Positions 1-5,485 of a stretch of DNA of 5,485 nucleotides are shown piece after piece. Positions within the stretch are counted from its first letter, which is position 1, and each line of letters starts with the position of its first letter. The DNA comes from Desulfobacterales bacterium (GTDB taxonomy: Bacteria > Desulfobacterota > Desulfobacteria > Desulfobacterales > Desulfosalsimonadaceae). A model generated the notes under the pieces. It was given only the letters and a program-made list of their open reading frames with translations. It searched no databases and was not told the origin of the DNA. Both the position numbers and the translations under genes were made by a program. Location of the stretch: contig JAGYOT010000151.1 of the NCBI GenBank assembly GCA_018399455.1, positions 1 to 5,485 of the forward strand, given 5' to 3'.

Positions 1-1660
1 CGCCGTGGTCGATGTTCCGCAGGTCCGCGATTATGCCAAAAAATTGCCTTATGTGGTCCATGCAAAAGACAATCTGTTTACCTGCTCCCAGGACACCCAG
101 GAAAAAATTAAAAAAGCCGTCAAAAAGCATAAACTAAACCGCGTGGTCGTGGCATCCTGCAGCCCCAGGACCCACGAGCCCCTGTTCAGGGAAACGCTCA
201 GGGAGGCGGGTCTTAATAAATATCTTTTTGAAATGGCCAACATCCGCGATCAATGCTCCTGGGTCCACAACCAGGAACCTGAAAAAGCCACGGAAAAAGC
301 CAAGGATCTTGTTAGAATGGCAGTGGCCAAAGCCTCGCGGCTGCAACCTCTCGAAGAAATCAAAATAGGACTTACCCAGGCGGGGCTTGTCATCGGCGGC
401 GGCATTGCCGGCATGACAGCCGCCCTGGAGCTGGCGGAACAGGGGTTTCCGGTTCACGTCGTGGAAAAGGATCAAGCCCTCGGAGGCAACGCGAGGCATC
501 TGGCAAGAACCTGGACGGGAGAAGATGTTTCTGAATTTACGAGCAAACTGGTCTCGCGGGTGACGAATCATCCCTTGATCCGGGTGCACCTGGAGTCTGT
601 GGTTTCCGAAGCCGAAGGGGTTGTGGGGAACTTCCGCTCAACCATAAACTCCGGCGATGCCTCTGAAACCGTAGAACACGGGATTGTTGTGATCACCACC
701 GGAGCCGGGCAGTTAAAACCCGATGAATATGCATACGGCAAACACCCCATGGTTTTTCTGTCCCTTGAGTTTGAACAGCATATGCAAGGGCATCCGGAAA
801 CGTTCGAAGTTGCCAAAACCGCGGTTTTTATCCAATGCGTGGGCTCCAGGGAGCCTGAGCGTCCATACTGCAGCAAGGTATGCTGTACCCAGTCGATTCA
901 AAACGCCATCCGGCTTAAAGAACTGAACCCCCGGCTAAATGTCTATATCCTTTACCGTGAAATCCGCACCTACGGAAAACGGGAGGCACTTTACAGGCAG
1001 GCAAGATCTCTGGGCATTGTCTTTATCCGCTACAGCGTTGAAGACAAGCCGAGGGTGGAGCCCGGGGAGAACAAGCTTCGTATCACAGTCAGGGATCGGG
1101 AACTGGGGATCCCCCTTCAGATCGATTCGGACATGCTTGTTCTTGCCTCTGCCATTGTCCCCAACGACAGTGTCCGTGTAGCCAAACAGTACAAGACCTC
1201 CATCAATCAGGATAATTTCTTCCAGGAGGCCCATGTCAAACTCAGGCCTGTTGATTCGTCAACCGATGGCGTTTTTATCGCCGGCCTTTGCCACTGTCCC
1301 AAACCTCTGGAGGAATCCATTGCACAGGCAAAAGCCGCCTCTGCCAGGGCTGCAGGAATCCTGGCAAAGGATGCCCTGGCAATCGAACCCATCGTTTCCG
1401 TGGTTGACCCGGAAATATGCAGCGGCTGCGGGACCTGCGAACGGGTTTGTCCCTGGGACGCGATACATCTTGTTGAAGCGGAGGGAAGAACCATCGCTCA
1501 AACCAATACGGCTTCATGCAAGGGATGCGGGGTCTGTGCCGCAAGCTGTCCTTCAAAGGCGGTGGATATGTATCATTTCCGGCAGGACCAGATAAGGGCG
1601 CAGATCCTTGCGTTTACTGATGATGCAGAAGCACCGGGGGCCGTGGTGATGGCCGGATAG
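1..1660 (+). CDS. hdrA: HdrA-like flavin/iron-sulfur subunit, 5'-truncated by window edge
   Basis: HdrA is the FAD-carrying subunit of cytoplasmic heterodisulfide reductase complexes, where electrons from MvhD are split between two acceptors. The reading frame is open from base 2, so the GTG at position 5 is internal. Family alignment from memory suggests about 15 residues are missing, including the usual N-terminal CxCG stretch. Numbering from that GTG, the N-terminal Fe-S domain shows C27, C52 (ASCSPRTHEP) and C84 (NIRDQCSWVH). The FAD-binding loop GGGIAGM is at 131-137, with the acidic residue of VVEK at 154. The Hdr-specific IQCVGSRE...YCSKVCC segment carries C278, C289, C293 and C294. 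Two [4Fe-4S] ferredoxin motifs close the protein: C472/C475/C478/C482 and C505/C508/C511/C515. About 552 residues are visible, roughly 80-90 fewer than methanogen HdrA (about 650), because the inserted ferredoxin domain expected after residue ~205 is absent. It leads the visible operon, 54 nt before mvhD. QmoA/QmoB-type paralogues are the main alternative, but the MvhD-Fdh neighbours favour a true HdrA role. Confidence 0.93.
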   Translation, partial: AVVDVPQVRDYAKKLPYVVHAKDNLFTCSQDTQEKIKKAVKKHKLNRVVVASCSPRTHEPLFRETLREAGLNKYLFEMANIRDQCSWVHNQEPEKATEKAKDLVRMAVAKASRLQPLEEIKIGLTQAGLVIGGGIAGMTAALELAEQGFPVHVVEKDQALGGNARHLARTWTGEDVSEFTSKLVSRVTNHPLIRVHLESVVSEAEGVVGNFRSTINSGDASETVEHGIVVITTGAGQLKPDEYAYGKHPMVFLSLEFEQHMQGHPETFEVAKTAVFIQCVGSREPERPYCSKVCCTQSIQNAIRLKELNPRLNVYILYREIRTYGKREALYRQARSLGIVFIRYSVEDKPRVEPGENKLRITVRDRELGIPLQIDSDMLVLASAIVPNDSVRVAKQYKTSINQDNFFQEAHVKLRPVDSSTDGVFIAGLCHCPKPLEESIAQAKAASARAAGILAKDALAIEPIVSVVDPEICSGCGTCERVCPWDAIHLVEAEGRTIAQTNTASCKGCGVCAASCPSKAVDMYHFRQDQIRAQILAFTDDAEAPGAVVMAG

Positions 1661-1672
1661 CCGGTTTTTTTT
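1651..1672 (+). terminator. Weak hairpin plus T-tract at the hdrA/mvhD junction
   Basis: The last codons of hdrA and the next bases form a small inverted repeat. CCGG (1653-1656) can pair with CCGG (1661-1664) across a 4-nt ATAG loop that contains the hdrA stop codon, and two G-T wobble pairs could extend the stem. Eight T (1665-1672) follow directly. The layout is that of an intrinsic terminator, but the stem is short (4 GC pairs), so at most partial termination or RNA processing is expected. It may equally be chance. It sits in the only sizeable gap between the genes. Confidence 0.3.
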
Positions 1673-1703
1673 GAACGAGGCCTTCTACAGCAAAAAGGGA
1701 GAC

Positions 1704-1708
1704 AGGTG
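1704..1708 (+). promoter_or_regulatory. Ribosome binding site that sets the mvhD start
   Basis: AGGTG lies 6 nt before the ATG at 1715, a normal spacing. A second purine run, AGGGAG at 1696-1701, is 4 nt before an in-frame GTG at 1706 and 13 nt before the ATG. The AGGTG spacing, and the fact that the GTG falls within this motif, favour ATG 1715 as the start. Confidence 0.6.
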
Positions 1709-1714
1709 TCGACC

Positions 1715-2152
1715 ATGTCCAATGAGTTTGATCCAAAGATACTGGCTTTTTTGTGCAACTGGTGTTCTTACGCGGGGGCGGATCTGGCCGGTGTTTCAAG
1801 GATGCAGTACCCGCCCAATATTCGTGTGGTCCGGTTTATGTGCACCGGCCGTATCGATCCTCTTTTTATTATCCGGGCCCTGACCCGGGGCGTTGACGGG
1901 GTGCTGATAGGGGGATGCCATCCGGGCGAATGTCATTACGGAAAAGGAAACCTGTATACCCGGCGGCGTGTTCTAATGACCAAAAGACTCCTGGAGTGCC
2001 TTGGTATTGAACCCGAACGCCTGCGGCTGGAATGGGTGGCGGCCTCAGAAGGTCCCAAATTTGCCCAGGTGGTTAAGGACTTTACGGAAGAGACGAAAAG
2101 CCTGGGCCCAAATCCATTGACGACCTTGAGAAGGGAAGAAGCGGTCATATGA
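1715..2152 (+). CDS. mvhD: MvhD/FlpD-family [2Fe-2S] electron-transfer subunit
   Basis: This small cytoplasmic protein (145 aa from ATG 1715) carries electrons from a hydrogenase or formate dehydrogenase to HdrA. It is a single FlpD/MvhD domain (PF02662 type). The family's conserved cysteines are visible: C14 and C17 (FLCNWCSYAGAD), C43 (RFMCTGRIDP), and C68 and C73 (GGCHPGECHYGKGN). In known MvhD proteins such cysteines bind a [2Fe-2S] cluster. The length matches stand-alone members of about 140 residues. An upstream GTG at 1706 would add three residues but is poorly placed relative to AGGTG. The stop overlaps the fdhA start as ATGA (2149-2152), implying translational coupling. Sitting between hdrA and fdhA, it is best read as the physical bridge between formate dehydrogenase and HdrA rather than as a hydrogenase partner, since no hydrogenase gene is present here. 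Confidence 0.93.
   Translation: MSNEFDPKILAFLCNWCSYAGADLAGVSRMQYPPNIRVVRFMCTGRIDPLFIIRALTRGVDGVLIGGCHPGECHYGKGNLYTRRRVLMTKRLLECLGIEPERLRLEWVAASEGPKFAQVVKDFTEETKSLGPNPLTTLRREEAVI
2131..2138 (+). promoter_or_regulatory. Probable ribosome binding site for fdhA inside mvhD
   Basis: AAGGGAAG near the 3' end of mvhD lies 10 nt before the fdhA ATG at 2149. The spacing is slightly long, so coupling through the 4-nt ATGA overlap probably contributes to fdhA initiation. Confidence 0.45.
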
Positions 2153-4191
2153 ACAAGATTGAACATATCCCGACCGTATGCCCGTACTGCGGATGTGGGT
2201 GCGGTATTGAACTCGTGCTCAAAAACGGAGAGATTGCCGGTGTAGAGGCATTAAGAAGCCATCCTGTAAGCCGGGGAAAAAACTGTCTCAAGGGAAGAAA
2301 CGCTTATCTTTATGCATACAGCGATCAACGGCTGAAAGCCCCGCTTGTCAAAAAAAACGGTAAGCATGAGGAATGCTCATGGGACGAGGCCCTGGACCTG
2401 GTTGCTCAAAAACTGGCAGCTGCGGAAAAGGATGGCGCAGGCTTTATTAATTCGGGAAAATGCCTCAACGAAGACCTGTTTTGCTTTCAGAAATTTGCCA
2501 GAATCATTGGTAAAACCAACAACCTGGACAACGCCTCCCGTTTCTGCCATTCAACCACCGTCCCCGCCCTTGTCTCCACGGTGGGCGCCGGGGTCATGCC
2601 TACATCCACGCTGAGTATTGAAAAATCCGACTGTATCCTGCTGATGGGCGCAAATATTCAGGAAACTTATCCGCTCCTGGCGGAAAAGGTCATTCTGGCC
2701 AGAAGCAGGGGCGCAAAAATTATCAGCGTGGATATGAGAAAGACCCCGACGGTAAAAAACCTGACCGATCTTCACCTGCAGATTTATCCGGCCACGGATA
2801 CACTTCTGATCAATGGAATAATGAAAATTATTCTGGAAGAAGGCCTGGAGGCCAAGGATTTTATAAACAACCGAACCAGCGGCATTGACGAGTTGAAAGC
2901 CTATCTCGACACCCTTAGCTTGCAGGAGATTGAAAAGGTGACCGGCGTTGGGACGGATAAAATCAAAACCGCCGCACATGTCTATGCAGACGCCCATAAT
3001 GCCTGCATCCTGTTCAACGCCGGAATTGCCCAGCATGCAAATGGCATTGAAACCATTCAGGCCCTTGCCGACATGGCGCTGCTAAAGGGAAATTACGGAA
3101 AACCCGGAACCGGCGTATGTCCGTTGAGGGGCCATTCCAATGGAGAGGGGTTCGGCGACATGGGGACCGTTCCGGTTTTTTATCCCGGCTTTCAAAGGGT
3201 CGGGGAGGAGACCGCGGCCCGCTTTGCCTCCTTGTGGGATGTTTCGGATCTGCCGGACAAGCCGGGAATGAGCTACATGGACATGATTGAGAAATGCCGG
3301 GTTCTCTATATCATGGGAGCTAACCCTGCAATGTCGGCACCTGACATCAACGGATTGAAAAAAAAGCTTGGAAACAAAGAGTTTGTGATCGTGCAGGATC
3401 TCTTTATGACCGAGACGGCCATGATGGCTGACGTGGTCCTTCCTGCCGCCAGCGGCGCTGAAAAGAACGGCACTCAGACCTGTGTGGACCGAAGGGTCCA
3501 GAGGGTTCGAAAAGCCATCGAACCCCGGGGCCAAAGCCTGCCGGACTGGAAGATTTTATGCCTGCTTGCGCAAAAAATGGGGGCTGGAGAGTATTTTTCC
3601 TTTAATTCTTCAGAAGAAATATTTGAAGAAATCCGCCGATGCGTTCCGCAGTATCACGGAATCAGCTATGAACGGCTGGCCCGGAGCGGTGGAATTCAGT
3701 GGCCGTGTCCGGATGAAAGCCATCCCGGAACCGAGACCATGTTTGTCGAAAAATTTGGCACCAGCGACGGTCTGGCACATTTCCAGGTGGCTCCCTACAA
3801 AGAGCCGCTTGAAATGCCGGATGATTCCTATCCTTACATCCTGACCACCGGAAGGGTGGAATACCACTTTCATTCGGGCAGCATGACCAGGCATACGAAG
3901 CGACTCCAAAACGAGATATCCGAAGCATTTGCCGAGATCAGCATTTGCGATTCTGAAAAAACAGGTATCCCGGACGGCGGCGCGATTGTTCTTAAATCAA
4001 GGCGGGGAGAGGTCAGAACCCGGGCCAGGGTAACTTCGGATATCAAGGAAGGCCAGGTTTTCCTGCCGTGGCATTTTCCGGACTGCCTTGCCAACATCCT
4101 TACCGGACCTTGCGCGGACCCGCCGTCAAAGATGCCGGAATTCAAATTTTCTGCAATCAAAATCGAAAAAGTGGAAAGCAATGGAAAATAG
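2149..4191 (+). CDS. fdhA: Formate dehydrogenase catalytic (alpha) subunit, cysteine type
   Basis: FdhA interconverts formate and CO2 at a molybdenum- or tungsten-bis-MGD centre. The 680-aa length matches the compact FdhA of methanogens and E. coli FdhF rather than the larger membrane-bound FdnG/FdoG. The N-terminal [4Fe-4S] site is C11-x2-C14-x3-C18-x27-C46, followed by K48, the lysine that relays electrons between cluster and pterin. The active-site segment RFCHS gives C133 as metal ligand and H134 next to it; E. coli FdhF has Sec140-His141 here. The PLRGHSN segment carries R327, equivalent to the catalytic arginine. MGD-binding features include VDMRKT (D195) and PATDT (214-218). The C-terminal dinucleotide-binding domain runs from about 560 (ILTTGRVEYHFHSG) to KMPEFKF near the end. 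No Tat signal is present, so the enzyme should be cytoplasmic. It overlaps mvhD by 4 nt and fdhB by 11 nt. The active-site CHS and PLRGHSN motifs argue against nitrate reductase or other family relatives. Confidence 0.95.
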   Translation: MNKIEHIPTVCPYCGCGCGIELVLKNGEIAGVEALRSHPVSRGKNCLKGRNAYLYAYSDQRLKAPLVKKNGKHEECSWDEALDLVAQKLAAAEKDGAGFINSGKCLNEDLFCFQKFARIIGKTNNLDNASRFCHSTTVPALVSTVGAGVMPTSTLSIEKSDCILLMGANIQETYPLLAEKVILARSRGAKIISVDMRKTPTVKNLTDLHLQIYPATDTLLINGIMKIILEEGLEAKDFINNRTSGIDELKAYLDTLSLQEIEKVTGVGTDKIKTAAHVYADAHNACILFNAGIAQHANGIETIQALADMALLKGNYGKPGTGVCPLRGHSNGEGFGDMGTVPVFYPGFQRVGEETAARFASLWDVSDLPDKPGMSYMDMIEKCRVLYIMGANPAMSAPDINGLKKKLGNKEFVIVQDLFMTETAMMADVVLPAASGAEKNGTQTCVDRRVQRVRKAIEPRGQSLPDWKILCLLAQKMGAGEYFSFNSSEEIFEEIRRCVPQYHGISYERLARSGGIQWPCPDESHPGTETMFVEKFGTSDGLAHFQVAPYKEPLEMPDDSYPYILTTGRVEYHFHSGSMTRHTKRLQNEISEAFAEISICDSEKTGIPDGGAIVLKSRRGEVRTRARVTSDIKEGQVFLPWHFPDCLANILTGPCADPPSKMPEFKFSAIKIEKVESNGK

Positions 4192-5413
4192 TCTTTATCT
4201 GGCATGGTCATCAGAGTCGGAAATTCAGAAAACAGCGTCCAGCGGAGGCGCTGTGACCACACTGCTCAAATTTGCGCTTGAAAACAAGCTGGTGGATGCC
4301 GTGCTGGCAGTCAAAAAAAGAGACAACAGCCGATTCGATGCTGTGCCGGTATTGATCACTGATCCGGAGTTGATCCGTGAAACTGCAGGGACCCTTCATT
4401 TTGCTCCGCTGAACATGGCAAAGTTCGTTAAGGATTATCTCGACGGAGCCCGCGACACAAGAATTGCCGTAACCTGCAAGCCCTGCGACGCCCGGGCCTT
4501 TATTGAGCTTGCCAAGCGAAACCAGGTTTACCGGGAAAATCTTTTCCTGGCTGGATTAAACTGCAGCGGAACATTCCAGCCCGCCGTTGCCGATCAGATG
4601 ATCCGGGAGGTCTATGGTGAAAACCCGCAGGAGCTGGCCATGGAGGAGATCGAGGGAGGAAAGCTGATCATTACGCTCAAGGACGGCACGACAAAGGAGA
4701 AGGATCTGGCGGAGCTGGCCGGACAGGGGTTTGAAATGAGGGAAAACTGTCTGCGATGCAGCTGCAAAATCCCCCGAATGGCGGACATCGCCTGCGGCCG
4801 GTGGGGAAACAACGGACAGGCCGCCACATTCATCGAAATCTGCTCGCCAAAAGGCCATGAATTCGTTGACGCTGCGGCCCGGGATGGGGTGCTGGTGACC
4901 GAGGCCGCCACCGGTAAGCAAATCGAGGAGAGGAGACAAAAAGAGACCGAAGCCGTGGAACACGCACTGGCCCGGGAAAAAAGAGACCTTGACGGGCTTC
5001 ACGATCTTTCCCATGAAGAAAGACTGAAATACTGGGTTGGTCATCTGAATCGATGCATCAAGTGCTTCGGGTGCAGGGACGCCTGCCCCATCTGTTTCTG
5101 CAAGGAATGTTATCTTGAACCTTACAGGGATTGCATCGCGGGGGGCGAGACACCACCAAACATTATGTTTCAGCTGGTAAGGCTCTCCCATGTGGCGGAT
5201 TCATGCGTAAACTGCGGACAGTGCCAGGATGCCTGCCCCATGGAGATTCCGCTTACCCGGCTGTATAACTCCCTGAACAGAGAACTGGCGGACCTGTTTC
5301 ACTACATTCCGGGCGTTGATGTTGACGCGCCGCCCCCTCTGACGACTGCAACCGATCAGGAGCTGTCCATCGATGCACCCTATATCATCGAGGAACAATC
5401 AAGTGCCAGGTGA
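4181..5413 (+). CDS. fdhB: Formate dehydrogenase beta subunit, FrhB/FdhB family flavin and iron-sulfur protein
   Basis: FdhB takes electrons from FdhA through Fe-S clusters and FAD. In methanogens the same subunit reduces coenzyme F420. The start chosen is ATG 4181, giving 410 aa and an 11-nt overlap with fdhA. The frame is open 31 codons further to an ATG at 4088, but that extension is basic, unlike the family, and lies wholly inside fdhA. Domains: FrhB N-terminal region with TASSGGAVT (18-26); CKPCD (C99, C102); NCSG (C128); and the C-terminal FrhB region with C190, C193, C195 and C205 (CLRCSCKIPRMADIACGRWG). A linker rich in E and K (about 247-275) follows. Two ferredoxin-type motifs then appear: C292/C295/C298/C302, with extra C305, C307 and C310 typical of FdhB, and C342/C345/C348/C352. 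Neighbours suggest delivery to MvhD and HdrA. Whether F420 is used cannot be told from this window, and a bacterial host would more likely use it as an electron conduit. Confidence 0.9.
   Translation: MENSLYLAWSSESEIQKTASSGGAVTTLLKFALENKLVDAVLAVKKRDNSRFDAVPVLITDPELIRETAGTLHFAPLNMAKFVKDYLDGARDTRIAVTCKPCDARAFIELAKRNQVYRENLFLAGLNCSGTFQPAVADQMIREVYGENPQELAMEEIEGGKLIITLKDGTTKEKDLAELAGQGFEMRENCLRCSCKIPRMADIACGRWGNNGQAATFIEICSPKGHEFVDAAARDGVLVTEAATGKQIEERRQKETEAVEHALAREKRDLDGLHDLSHEERLKYWVGHLNRCIKCFGCRDACPICFCKECYLEPYRDCIAGGETPPNIMFQLVRLSHVADSCVNCGQCQDACPMEIPLTRLYNSLNRELADLFHYIPGVDVDAPPPLTTATDQELSIDAPYIIEEQSSAR
5408..5413 (+). promoter_or_regulatory. Ribosome binding site overlapping the fdhB stop
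   Basis: AGGTGA contains the TGA stop of fdhB and lies 6 nt before the ATG at 5420. This placement supports a real start at 5420 and translation coupled to fdhB termination. Confidence 0.6.
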
Positions 5414-5419
5414 ATAGTT

Positions 5420-5485
5420 ATGTTTTTTCTTATATCCTTCTACATTGCCTTAGCCATATTTGCTGCAGGAACGTTTTACAAGGCA
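5420..5485 (+). CDS. Start of a membrane protein gene, possibly NarI/HdrE-like gamma subunit (3'-truncated)
   Basis: Only the first 22 codons are in the window. The ATG at 5420 has a good AGGTGA site 6 nt upstream, and an in-frame TGA (the fdhB stop) lies three codons before it, so no longer start is plausible except a rare ATA. The peptide begins MFFLISFYIALAIF and continues to a GTFYKA segment. It is uncharged until the lysine at 21 and fits a first transmembrane helix. A hydrophobic helix ending in a G-x-x-Y/F-basic turn resembles the N-termini of NarI/DsrM/HdrE-type cytochrome b subunits and of (Fe-S)-binding proteins fused to a NarI-like membrane domain, as I recall them. That assignment is an inference from a very short sequence. 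If right, the operon links the soluble Fdh-Hdr module to quinones. Confidence 0.6.
   Translation, partial: MFFLISFYIALAIFAAGTFYKA

Noticed and set aside
1706..1714. GTG at 1706 as the mvhD start
   Set aside because: It falls inside the AGGTG motif that is correctly spaced for ATG 1715, and the three residues it adds have no family support.
2551..3534. Minus-strand open frames of about 150-160 codons opposite fdhA (2551-3036 and 3082-3534)
   Set aside because: Both are shadows of fdhA codon usage and have no family motifs. The plus-strand frame carries all the conserved formate dehydrogenase residues.
4088..4180. N-terminal extension of fdhB to the ATG at 4088
   Set aside because: The 31 extra residues are basic and low in hydrophobics, lie entirely within fdhA, and do not resemble FdhB N-termini. 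The ATG at 4181 gives the expected length and an 11-nt overlap.
4556..5191. Long minus-strand open frame (211 codons) opposite fdhB
   Set aside because: It lies entirely opposite a clearly conserved gene, has no recognisable domain and is best explained by the codon bias of fdhB.
5411..5419. In-frame TGA with only two codons before the next gene, which might be a recoded stop making an FdhB-membrane protein fusion
   Set aside because: The membrane gene has its own ATG and a well-placed AGGTGA. FdhB is already full length at the TGA, and no recoding structure is evident. Ordinary stop-start coupling explains the arrangement.
1..5485. CRISPR arrays, tRNA or rRNA genes, insertion sequences and long repeats
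   Set aside because: None seen. The window is almost wholly covered by conserved protein-coding genes, with no repeated spacer pattern, transposase or structural RNA.

Overview
The window is one strand of a tightly packed operon and starts and ends inside genes. All genes are on the + strand, in this order: hdrA (5' end cut off by the window edge), mvhD, fdhA, fdhB, and the first 22 codons of a membrane protein gene. Together they encode most of a soluble formate dehydrogenase joined to a heterodisulfide-reductase-type flavoprotein. In methanogens the equivalent Fdh-MvhD-HdrA assembly feeds formate electrons into flavin-based electron bifurcation.

Layout: 1-1660 is HdrA, an FAD and iron-sulfur protein that lacks the extra inserted ferredoxin domain of methanogen HdrA. 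1661-1714 is the only intergenic gap of any size (54 nt) and holds a weak hairpin followed by eight T. 1715-2152 is MvhD, the [2Fe-2S] adaptor between a hydrogenase or formate dehydrogenase and HdrA. 2149-4191 is FdhA, a molybdenum/tungsten bis-MGD catalytic subunit with cysteine, not selenocysteine, at the active site. 4181-5413 is FdhB, an FrhB-like flavin/Fe-S subunit with two C-terminal ferredoxin-type clusters. 5420-5485 begins a protein with a hydrophobic N-terminus. The mvhD/fdhA (4 nt) and fdhA/fdhB (11 nt) overlaps and the 6-nt fdhB/membrane-gene gap point to one transcript with translational coupling.

Proposed electron path (inference from the families): formate is oxidised at FdhA, electrons pass through FdhA and FdhB Fe-S clusters to MvhD and then to the HdrA flavin, where they could be split between two acceptors. 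HdrB and HdrC are not in the window and may lie upstream. The final gene raises the possibility of a link to the membrane quinone pool.

Organism: the gene types and moderate GC content suit an anaerobic bacterium with abundant Hdr-like redox complexes, most likely a sulfate reducer or syntroph of the Desulfobacterota. This is an inference from gene content only. A methanogenic archaeon is less likely because of the short HdrA form and the GGAG/AGGTG-type bacterial context, but it cannot be formally excluded from this window.
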